A stretch of DNA of 64,000 bases, from NCBI RefSeq assembly GCF_000264295.1, contig NZ_AJXT01000012.1, forward strand, positions 62,001 through 126,000, read 5' to 3'. Both the position numbers and the translations under genes were made by a program. Below, one piece after another: positions 16,494-24,006 of the stretch. Under the pieces are notes generated by a model. The model was given only the letters and a program-made list of their open reading frames with translations, searched no databases and had not been told where the DNA came from. Within the stretch, counting starts at the first letter, position 1. Each line of letters begins with the position of its first letter. This DNA is from Rhodanobacter spathiphylli B39. Lineage in GTDB: Bacteria > Pseudomonadota > Gammaproteobacteria > Xanthomonadales > Rhodanobacteraceae.

Positions 16494-19400
16494 GTGACCC
16501 AAGCCATTCTCAGCCCCGAACTTCCCCTCGACTGCACGCCCGCGCGCGCGCGCATCACCGCGACCTGGCTGCGCGACGAGACCGAAGCGATCAACGACCT
16601 GCTGGTCCAGGCCAGCCTGCCGCCGGCCGAACGCGAACAGGTGATCGACGTGGCCGCCGGCCTGGTCACCCGCGTGCGCTCACGCGCCAGCGACCAGAGC
16701 GCGGTCGAATCCTTCATGCGCCAGTACGACCTTTCCTCGGAGGAAGGCGTGCTACTGATGTGCGTGGCCGAAGCCCTGCTGCGCATTCCGGACAAGGCCA
16801 CCGCCGACAAGCTGATCCGCGACAAGCTGGGCGACGCGGACTGGAAGAAGCACCTGGGCCAGAGCGAATCGCTGTTCGTCAACGCCTCGACCTGGGGCCT
16901 GATGCTGACCGGACACCTGGTCAACCTCGCCGAGGACACCCGCCACGACTTCACCGGCGCGCTGAAGCGGCTGGTCGGCCGCGCGGGCGAACCGGCGATC
17001 CGCCTTGCCGTGCGCCAGGCCATGCGCATCATGGGTCACCAGTTCGTGATGGGCCGCAGCATCGACGAGGCGCTCGACCGCTGCGCGAAGAAGGAATACG
17101 CGGTCTACCGCTATTCCTACGACATGCTCGGCGAGTCCGCGCTGACCGCCGCCACCGCCGAGCGCTACCAGGAAGACTACCGCCGCGCGATCGCCGCGAT
17201 CGGCGCACGTGGCCCGTTCGCCAACCACACCGACGCGCCGTCGATCTCGGTGAAGCTGTCCGCGCTGCACCCGCGCTACGAAGTGGCCAAGCGCGAACTG
17301 GCCCGCCGCCAACTCACCGAGAAACTGCTGGAACTGTCGCAGCTGGCGATGAAGCATGGCATCGCGCTGTCGGTCGACGCGGAGGAAGCGGAGCGACTGG
17401 AGCTGTCGCTGGACATCATCGGCGACGTCTTCAAGCACCCGTCGCTGGAAGGCTGGAACGGCCTGGGCATCGTGGTGCAGGCGTATGCCAAGCGCACGCC
17501 GTTCGTGATCGACTGGCTGATCGAGACCGCCCGGGCCGCCAATCGCCGCTGGTACGTGCGCCTGGTCAAGGGCGCCTACTGGGATGCGGAGATCAAGCGC
17601 GCCCAGGAAAACGGCCTGGCCGGCTATCCGGTGTACACGCGCAAGCCGAACACCGACGTGTCCTACCTGGCCTGCGCCCGCAAGCTGTTCGATGCCGGCA
17701 GCGAGCTGGTCTATCCGCAGTTCGCCACCCACAACGCGCACTCGATCGCCGCCGTGCACCACCTGGCGCACGGCCGGCCGTTCGAGTTCCAGCGCCTGCA
17801 CGGCATGGGCACCGACCTGTACGCCGAGGTGATCGGCCCGCAGAACCTGAACGTGCCCTGCCGCGTGTATGCGCCGGTGGGCACGCACGAGGACCTGCTG
17901 CCGTACCTGGTCCGCCGACTGCTGGAGAACGGTGCCAACACCAGCTTCGTCAATCGCGTCGTCGATGAAAGCGTGCCGGTGCGCGAGCTGGTCGCCGATC
18001 CCTGCGAGACGGTGCGCAGCTTCAGCTCCATTCCGCATCCGCGCATCCCGCTGCCGGTGAATCTCTACGGCGACAGCACCGCGCCTGCGCAGCATTCCAA
18101 TTCGATCACCCGGAAGAATTCCATGGGCGTCAACTTCTCCAACGACAACGAACTGAAGGCGATGGCCGACGCGGTCAACGCAAACACCGGCCCGTGGACC
18201 GCGGCACCCTTGGTGCCAGGCGCGGGCGCGAACGGCCCGACCGTGCAGGTGACCAACCCGGCCGATCGCCGCCAGGTGGTGGGCAGCTACACCGGCGCCG
18301 ACAGCGCCACCGTCGACCGGGCGCTGGGCAACGCGGTCGCCGCCCAGTTCGGCTGGGATCGCCTGCCGGCGGCCAGCCGCGCCGCGATCCTCGAACACGC
18401 CGCCGACCAGCTCGAAGCACGCCGCGGCGAGTTCATCGCGCTGTGCGTGCGCGAGGCCGGCAAGAGCCTGCCCGACGCGATCGCCGAGATCCGCGAGGCC
18501 GCCGACTTCCTGCGTTACTACGCAGCCATGGCGCGCCGCCTGTTCGGCCAGCCCGAACAGCTGCCCGGCCCCACTGGCGAGAGCAATCAGTTGTTCCTCA
18601 ACGGTCGCGGCGTGTTCGTCTGCATCAGCCCGTGGAACTTCCCGCTGGCGATCTTCCTTGGCCAGGTCAGTGCCGCGCTGGCCGCCGGCAACAGCGTGAT
18701 CGCCAAGCCTGCCGAGCAGACCTCGCTGATCGGCCATGCCGCGGTGAAGCTGCTGCACGAAGCCGGCGTGCCGGTTGACGTGCTGCAGTACCTGCCGGGC
18801 GACGGCGCCACCGTGGGCGCTGCGCTCACCAGGGACCCGCGCGTGGCCGGCGTCGCGTTCACCGGCTCCACCGACACCGCGTGGGCGATCAACCGCGCGC
18901 TCGCCGCTCGCAACGCACCGATCGCCGCGCTTATTGCCGAGACCGGCGGGCAGAACGCGATGATCGCCGACTCCTCCGCACTGCCCGAGCAGATCGTCAA
19001 GGACGTGATCGCCTCGGCGTTCCAGTCCGCCGGCCAGCGCTGCTCGGCCGCGCGCGTGCTGTTCGTGCAGGAAGACATCGCCGACAAGGTCACCGCCATG
19101 CTCACCGGTGCAATGGCCGAGCTGAAGGTCGGCGATCCGGGCCTGCTGTCCACCGATGTCGGCCCGGTGATCGATGAGGACGCGAAGCAGATCCTGGTCG
19201 ACCACGCCGCGCGCATGGACAAGGAAGCGAAGAAGATCGGCGAGGTCGCGCTGGACCCCGCGCTCACCGCCAACGGCACCTTCTTCGCGCCGCGCGCCTA
19301 CGAAATCCCCTCGCTCGCCACGCTGACCCGCGAAGTGTTCGGGCCGGTGCTGCACGTGATCCGCTGGAAGGGCAGCGAGCTGAAGCAGATCGTGGACCAG

Positions 19401-19682
19401 ATCAACGCCACCGGCTACGGCCTCACCCTGGGCATCCACAGCCGCATCAACGACACCGTCGACTACATCGCCAGCCACGCCCGCGTCGGCAACTGCTACG
19501 TCAACCGCAACCAGATCGGTGCGGTGGTCGGCGTGCAGCCGTTCGGCGGCGAGTGCCTGTCCGGCACCGGCCCCAAGGCCGGCGGCCCGCACTACCTGCT
19601 GCGTTTCGCCGGCGAGCGCACGCTCACCGTCAACACCACGGCGGCCGGCGGCAATGCTTCACTGCTGACGATCGGCGAGTAA
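16494..19682 (+). CDS. putA: Bifunctional proline dehydrogenase / P5C dehydrogenase
   Basis: A 1062-residue enzyme oxidising proline to glutamate in two steps: FAD-dependent proline dehydrogenase passing electrons to quinone, then NAD+-dependent P5C dehydrogenase. The PRODH barrel occupies about residues 80-490 (RLVKGAYWDAEIKRAQ near 350; FATHNAHS near 410), and the aldehyde dehydrogenase half about 560-1050 (SPWNFPLAIF near 713, Glu in AETGGQN near 815, catalytic Cys in AGQRCSAAR near 848). It lacks the N-terminal ribbon-helix-helix DNA-binding domain and the extra C-terminal domain of enteric PutA, so it should not be self-regulating. GTG at 16494 (VTQAILSPEL) is preferred; the upstream in-frame 52 codons look non-coding. 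Confidence 0.95.
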   Translation: MTQAILSPELPLDCTPARARITATWLRDETEAINDLLVQASLPPAEREQVIDVAAGLVTRVRSRASDQSAVESFMRQYDLSSEEGVLLMCVAEALLRIPDKATADKLIRDKLGDADWKKHLGQSESLFVNASTWGLMLTGHLVNLAEDTRHDFTGALKRLVGRAGEPAIRLAVRQAMRIMGHQFVMGRSIDEALDRCAKKEYAVYRYSYDMLGESALTAATAERYQEDYRRAIAAIGARGPFANHTDAPSISVKLSALHPRYEVAKRELARRQLTEKLLELSQLAMKHGIALSVDAEEAERLELSLDIIGDVFKHPSLEGWNGLGIVVQAYAKRTPFVIDWLIETARAANRRWYVRLVKGAYWDAEIKRAQENGLAGYPVYTRKPNTDVSYLACARKLFDAGSELVYPQFATHNAHSIAAVHHLAHGRPFEFQRLHGMGTDLYAEVIGPQNLNVPCRVYAPVGTHEDLLPYLVRRLLENGANTSFVNRVVDESVPVRELVADPCETVRSFSSIPHPRIPLPVNLYGDSTAPAQHSNSITRKNSMGVNFSNDNELKAMADAVNANTGPWTAAPLVPGAGANGPTVQVTNPADRRQVVGSYTGADSATVDRALGNAVAAQFGWDRLPAASRAAILEHAADQLEARRGEFIALCVREAGKSLPDAIAEIREAADFLRYYAAMARRLFGQPEQLPGPTGESNQLFLNGRGVFVCISPWNFPLAIFLGQVSAALAAGNSVIAKPAEQTSLIGHAAVKLLHEAGVPVDVLQYLPGDGATVGAALTRDPRVAGVAFTGSTDTAWAINRALAARNAPIAALIAETGGQNAMIADSSALPEQIVKDVIASAFQSAGQRCSAARVLFVQEDIADKVTAMLTGAMAELKVGDPGLLSTDVGPVIDEDAKQILVDHAARMDKEAKKIGEVALDPALTANGTFFAPRAYEIPSLATLTREVFGPVLHVIRWKGSELKQIVDQINATGYGLTLGIHSRINDTVDYIASHARVGNCYVNRNQIGAVVGVQPFGGECLSGTGPKAGGPHYLLRFAGERTLTVNTTAAGGNASLLTIGE

Positions 19683-19764
19683 ACCCGCGCCGGAATCCAC
19701 CGGGAGATCCGGCGCATCGTCAGCGGGGCTTCATCGAGCTGAACGACAGGCGGCTTGCGGATGA

Positions 19765-19791
19765 ACGGGAGCCGTCGAGGGCGGCTCCCGT
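19765..19791 (+). terminator. Hairpin after putA
   Basis: Ten-base-pair stem ACGGGAGCCG / CGGCTCCCGT with a 7-base loop, 83 bases after the putA stop. There is no T-tract, so it is either an RNA 3'-stabilising hairpin or a weak terminator. Confidence 0.4.
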
Positions 19792-19853
19792 GGGCAGCGA
19801 TGCGACTACCCGCGTGCTACTTCTTGCGTCCACCGCCACGAGAGGAAGCCGCC

Positions 19854-20045
19854 ATGCGCCGATTCATGACCACCACCCTCATCGCCGCCAGCGTGCTGGT
19901 GGGCAGCCTGTCGCTCCAGGGCTGTATCGTGGTGCCGCCGCGCGACCACGGCTACGTCGGATATCACCACGACCATGACCGCGGCCACGACAACGACCGC
20001 CGCCACGATCGCGACCGGGATCGCGACGATGACCGCTGGCACTGA
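19854..20045 (+). CDS. Small His/Asp/Arg-rich lipoprotein
   Basis: A 63-residue protein with a lipoprotein signal peptide ending in the lipobox LQGC (Cys about residue 24) and a mature part made almost entirely of His, Asp and Arg, ending HDRDRDRDDDRWH. ATG at 19854 has AGAGGAAG upstream. After processing it would be a lipid-anchored peptide of about 40 residues, plausibly a metal (Zn/Ni/Cu) or polyanion binder in the periplasm. No family is recognised; a non-coding explanation is unlikely given signal peptide, lipobox and ribosome site together. Confidence 0.7.
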   Translation: MRRFMTTTLIAASVLVGSLSLQGCIVVPPRDHGYVGYHHDHDRGHDNDRRHDRDRDRDDDRWH

Positions 20046-20244
20046 TCCGTGCCGGGCGCGGGTCCTGCATCGATGCGGGGCCGCATCGCCCTGATGCGCG
20101 GCGCGATGCCGTCGCGCCGATGACCCGCGCATCATCAGCCAGGTCGATGTTGTGCGGCGCGCAAACGGCGCGGCACCAGCCCATGTTATAGAGACCCTTT
20201 CGTTGCCGGCCCGTGCCGGCAGGCCTTCGTGGAGCGCTCGCAAC

Positions 20245-21330
20245 ATGGCACGTCCCGCCGGCATGATCGGCCCGTCACCCGTCACCAGCCCCGCCATCGC
20301 GAGCGATGATCCGCGCTATACCGCGGCGGAATTTCCGCCCAACAAGCTGCTCTACCTGGTGCAGCTGGCCGATGCCGCCGGCGTGGACAGCCGCCCCTGG
20401 TTTGCCGGCCTGGCGCTGAGCCGCGAGCAGATCGCCGACCCCGCCTTGCGCGTGTCGTACCGCCAGGCCAACACCTTCGTGCGTCGCGCGCTGCAGGCGC
20501 TGGATGTTCCCGATGCCGGCCTGCGCATCGGGCGCGAAGGCACCATCGGCGGCTTCGGCCTGCTCGGCCTGGCGATGATGACCTCGCGCACGCTGGGCGA
20601 GGCGATGTTCGCCGGCATCGCCCATCACAAGATCTGCGGCTGCCTGCTGGAGGTCGCCGTCGAGCCGGCCAGCGAGCGCGAAGTCGCGCTGCTGGCCTGG
20701 CCGCGCTTCGGCGACACCGAACTGATGCCGTTCTTCTGCGAGGAACTGTTCGCCAGCTGCCTGATGATCGCCCGCGAACTGGTCGGCGCCGAGCTGTGCC
20801 CGGTGCGGGCGGACTTTGCCTATCCCCGGCCCGCCTATGCCGCCAGGTATGAAGCGCTGTTCGGTTGCGAAGTGCGTTTCGGCGCGCCGCGCAACCAGTT
20901 GCTGATCGACACCCAATGGCTGGCACGACCGCTGCCCGGCTACAACCCGCTGACCGCGCAGCAGGCGCTGGCCCTGTGCGCGCAGCAGCGCACGCCGGAC
21001 GGCGGCGAACCGCACCAGGAAATCGTCGCCGCGGTGGAACGCCTGCTGCGCAGCCAGCTGGCGCAGCAGCCCAGGCTCAACGACGTGGCGCGCACGCTCA
21101 ACCTCAGCGAGCGCTCGCTGCGCCGCAAGCTCGCCGAGAGTGGCCGCATCTTCCGCGAGATCCACGACCGCGTGCGGGCCGAGCGGGCGCTGCAGCTGCT
21201 GCAGGCCGGCACCCTGAGCGTGGCCCAGATCGGCAGCGAGGTCGGCTTCAACGACCCGCGCGAATTCCGCCGCGCCTTCAAGCGCTGGACCGGCATGCCG
21301 CCACAGGACGCCCGCCGCAACGCGAGCTGA
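20245..21330 (+). CDS. AraC family transcriptional regulator
   Basis: A 361-residue regulator. The N-terminal two-thirds resembles the AraC-type arabinose-binding-like domain (PF12625 type) found in OruR/ArgR-like activators (VSYRQANTFVRRALQAL, GGFGLLGLAMMTSRTLGEAM). The C-terminal DNA-binding domain has two helix-turn-helix units, LNDVARTLNLSERSLRRKL and LSVAQIGSEVGFNDPREFRR-AFKRWTGMPP. ATG at 20245 selected; upstream in-frame codons overlap a GCCGG hairpin. It lies directly before the beta-helix/cytochrome/TonB operon in the same direction and is the obvious candidate for its activator. Confidence 0.88.
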   Translation: MARPAGMIGPSPVTSPAIASDDPRYTAAEFPPNKLLYLVQLADAAGVDSRPWFAGLALSREQIADPALRVSYRQANTFVRRALQALDVPDAGLRIGREGTIGGFGLLGLAMMTSRTLGEAMFAGIAHHKICGCLLEVAVEPASEREVALLAWPRFGDTELMPFFCEELFASCLMIARELVGAELCPVRADFAYPRPAYAARYEALFGCEVRFGAPRNQLLIDTQWLARPLPGYNPLTAQQALALCAQQRTPDGGEPHQEIVAAVERLLRSQLAQQPRLNDVARTLNLSERSLRRKLAESGRIFREIHDRVRAERALQLLQAGTLSVAQIGSEVGFNDPREFRRAFKRWTGMPPQDARRNAS

Positions 21331-21542
21331 TGGAACAGGAGTGAGTGCAGGTGGGAAATGAGAGAAGAGCCTGGTGCACCGCGCTCCAGCTTTCCCGTCT
21401 ACCCACTCCTCCCCCCCATCGCCCCACCACGCTGACCGGTTTGCCCCCCGTACCCTGGCCGTTCTGCCCTCCCCCTTTGGCGTGGATTGAGGGAGAGTGG
21501 GGCCATTGTCGGCATTCGATGCCTAACGGGGAGTCCAGCAAC
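21331..21542 (+). promoter_or_regulatory. Pyrimidine-rich promoter region of the beta-helix operon
   Basis: About 210 bases between the AraC regulator and the beta-helix gene, with long C/T runs (CTCCTCCCCCCCATCGCCCC around 21407) unlike surrounding DNA. It probably contains the operon promoter and the AraC-type operator, but I could not identify a direct repeat operator with confidence. GGGGAG near 21529 is the ribosome site of the next gene. Confidence 0.35.
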
Positions 21543-22778
21543 ATGCGCACATTTTTCATCACGGTGGCGATCGCCGCGGCCCTGGCTGGCTGCAGCAAGT
21601 CCGAGCCGGCGTCACAGAGCGGCACCGACGCCGGCTTCGAAGCCAGGTTGCAGGAACAGTTGCTGGACGCCAAGCCCGGCAGCGTGATCGAGATTCCCGC
21701 CGGCCACTACTCGCTGCGGCGTGGTCTCAGCCTGCGCACCGATGGCGTCACCATCAAGGGCGCCGGCATGGACAAGACCGTGCTGTCGTTCAAGGGCCAG
21801 GTGGTCGGGCCGGAAGGCCTGCTGGTCAACGCCAGCGACTTCACCATCGAGAACCTGGCGCTGGAAGACACCAAGGGCGACGCGCTGAAGATCAACCAGG
21901 GCAGGAACATCACCATTCGCGGCGTGCGCATCGAGTGGACCGGCGGCCCGAAGACCACCAACGGCGCCTACGGCCTGTATCCGGTGAAGACGCAGAACGT
22001 GCTGATCGAGAACTCGGTGGTGATCGGCGCTTCCGACGCGGGCATCTACGTGGGCCAGTCGCACGACATCATCGTGCGCAACAACCGCGCCGAGTACAAC
22101 GTGGCCGGCGTGGAGATCGAGAATTCGGTGAACGCCGACGTCTACGGCAACACCGCCACCAACAACACCGGCGGCATCCTGGTGTTCAACATGCCGAACC
22201 TGTCGCAGGAAGGGCACAGCACGCGGGTGTTCAAGAACAGGATCTACGCCAACAACACGGGCAATTTCGCCGCCAAGGGCGCCGCGGTGGCCAGCGTGCC
22301 GGCCGGCTCCGGCGTGGTGGTGAACTCCAACGACAAGGTGGAGATCTTCGACAACGACATCTCCGACAACCAGACCGCGAACCTGATCATCGCCAGCTAC
22401 TTCTCGACCAACTACTACAACACCCGCGGCGTCTCGCCGAACTACAACCCGTATCCGAAGGGCATCTTCATCTACGGCAACCGGCTCAAGGGCGGCGGCG
22501 ACTCGCCGGACGGACTCAAGCTGAAGACGCTGAAGACGGCCATGTACGGCCTCACCGGCCACTTCCCCGACGTGCTGTGGGATGGCTACGTCGATGCGAA
22601 GAGCCTGGTCGACGGCGTGCCGCCGGCCGCCGACCGCATCTGCATCCAGGACGTCAGTGGCGTGCTGAACGCCGACGGCCCGCACGACTACAAGAGCCCC
22701 AGCAACGACATCAGGCCCTACCAGTGCACGCTGCCGAAGCTGTCGCCGGTGGTGCTGAACCCGGAGCCGAAGGCATGA
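21543..22778 (+). CDS. Exported parallel beta-helix lipoprotein (TIGR03805-like)
   Basis: A 411-residue protein with lipoprotein signal peptide (MRTFFITVAIAAALAGC) and, from about residue 45 on, right-handed beta-helix repeats of the pectate-lyase/NosD type: GVTIKGAGMDKTVLSF, NITIRGVRIEW, VLIENSVVIGASDAGIYV, IIVRNNRAEYN. It fits the TIGR03805 family, which is usually encoded next to, or fused with, the TIGR03806 cytochrome that follows here. No catalytic residues are assigned; it may bind a polymer or scaffold the electron-transfer partner. It overlaps the next gene by 4 bases (ATGA). First gene of a presumed operon controlled by the AraC regulator. Confidence 0.85.
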   Translation: MRTFFITVAIAAALAGCSKSEPASQSGTDAGFEARLQEQLLDAKPGSVIEIPAGHYSLRRGLSLRTDGVTIKGAGMDKTVLSFKGQVVGPEGLLVNASDFTIENLALEDTKGDALKINQGRNITIRGVRIEWTGGPKTTNGAYGLYPVKTQNVLIENSVVIGASDAGIYVGQSHDIIVRNNRAEYNVAGVEIENSVNADVYGNTATNNTGGILVFNMPNLSQEGHSTRVFKNRIYANNTGNFAAKGAAVASVPAGSGVVVNSNDKVEIFDNDISDNQTANLIIASYFSTNYYNTRGVSPNYNPYPKGIFIYGNRLKGGGDSPDGLKLKTLKTAMYGLTGHFPDVLWDGYVDAKSLVDGVPPAADRICIQDVSGVLNADGPHDYKSPSNDIRPYQCTLPKLSPVVLNPEPKA

Positions 22779-23941
22779 CGGCAGGGCGACACTGGCGTTG
22801 CGCACTTCCACTGCTGGGATGGCTGCTGCTGGCGGGATGCCAGCAGGGCATGGCGCCGGTGGCGTTCCACGCCGAGGGCCGACCGCAGAAGCTCGGTGAC
22901 TGGCACGTGGTCGAGGTCCACGACGGCAAGCTGCAGCTCAACGCCGGGGTGGTGCCGTACGACCTCAACACGCCGCTGTTCACCGACTACGCGCACAAGC
23001 TGCGCACGATCTGGATGCCCGCGGGCACGTCGGCAAAATACAACCCGACCGACACCCTGGACTTCCCGGTCGGCACGGTGATCAGCAAGACCTTCTATTA
23101 CCCGCGCGCCGCCGACGGCAAGGTGGGCGAGGTCCTGCGCAATGACGACTACTCGCGCGACTTCGCCGGGCAGGGCCTGGACCTGGCGCACGTGCACCTG
23201 GTCGAAACGCGCATCCTGGTCCATCGCAAGGACGGCTGGGCGGCGATTCCCTATGTGTGGAACGAGGCGCAGACCGAAGCCACCCTGGCGCGCACCGGCG
23301 CGGTGCTGCCGATGACCCTGGTCGCCGACCAGCCGGCCGCCGGCATGCCTGCCCGCGAGGACTTCAACTACGTGGTGCCCGACGAAAGCCAGTGCGCCAG
23401 CTGCCATGCGCAGGACTGGGTCAGCCGCAAGATCCATCCGATCGGACCGAAGGCGCGCCACCTCAACAAGGACTATCACTACGCCGAAGGCAGCGCCAAC
23501 CAGCTCGAACACCTGGTGAAGCTGGGCTACCTCGGCGGCCTGCCCGCGGCGGCCGACATTCCGCGCGACGCGGACTGGAAAGACCCGCGCGCCCCGCTGG
23601 ACGCCCGCGCCCGCGCCTACCTCGACATCAACTGCGGCCACTGCCACAACGGCAACGGCGCGGCCAACACCACCGGCCTCACGCTCGACTACGCCACGCC
23701 GGAAGACCGTCACCTGGGCATCTGCAAGCCGCCGACCGCGGCCGGCCAGGGCACCGGCGACCACTTCTTCGACATCGTGCCGGGCCAGCCGGACGAGTCG
23801 ATCCTGCCGTACCGGCTGTCGTCGACCGAACCGGGCGTGATGATGCCGGAGCTCGGCCGCAGCACCGTCCATCGCGAGGGCGTGGCGCTGATCAAGGCAT
23901 GGATCGCGGCGCAGCCGGGGAGCTGCGTGGCGATCCACTGA
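22775..23941 (+). CDS. SO2930/HNE_0200-type diheme c-type cytochrome lipoprotein
   Basis: A 388-residue lipoprotein (LLLAGC lipobox, Cys about residue 22) with two covalent heme sites, CASCH near residue 208 and CGHCH near residue 289. It fits the TIGR03806 family, whose members accompany TIGR03805 beta-helix proteins. The N-terminal half (PYDLNTPLFTDYAHK...FYYPR) is the family-specific domain. Likely anchored in the periplasm or outer membrane and moving electrons from an oxidised substrate towards the respiratory chain; the electron donor is unknown. Translation is coupled to the beta-helix gene by ATGA overlap. Confidence 0.88.
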   Translation: MTAGRHWRCALPLLGWLLLAGCQQGMAPVAFHAEGRPQKLGDWHVVEVHDGKLQLNAGVVPYDLNTPLFTDYAHKLRTIWMPAGTSAKYNPTDTLDFPVGTVISKTFYYPRAADGKVGEVLRNDDYSRDFAGQGLDLAHVHLVETRILVHRKDGWAAIPYVWNEAQTEATLARTGAVLPMTLVADQPAAGMPAREDFNYVVPDESQCASCHAQDWVSRKIHPIGPKARHLNKDYHYAEGSANQLEHLVKLGYLGGLPAAADIPRDADWKDPRAPLDARARAYLDINCGHCHNGNGAANTTGLTLDYATPEDRHLGICKPPTAAGQGTGDHFFDIVPGQPDESILPYRLSSTEPGVMMPELGRSTVHREGVALIKAWIAAQPGSCVAIH

Positions 23942-24006
23942 TTCCAGAAGAAAACCGTGCGCGGCTGTCCACGGCCGCGTGATCCGATGCAAGGGGAGAG
24001 CACCGA

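Noticed and set aside
16752-19592. A 946-codon open frame antisense to putA
   Set aside because: Same shadow effect; the putA frame has all catalytic motifs, the antisense one none.
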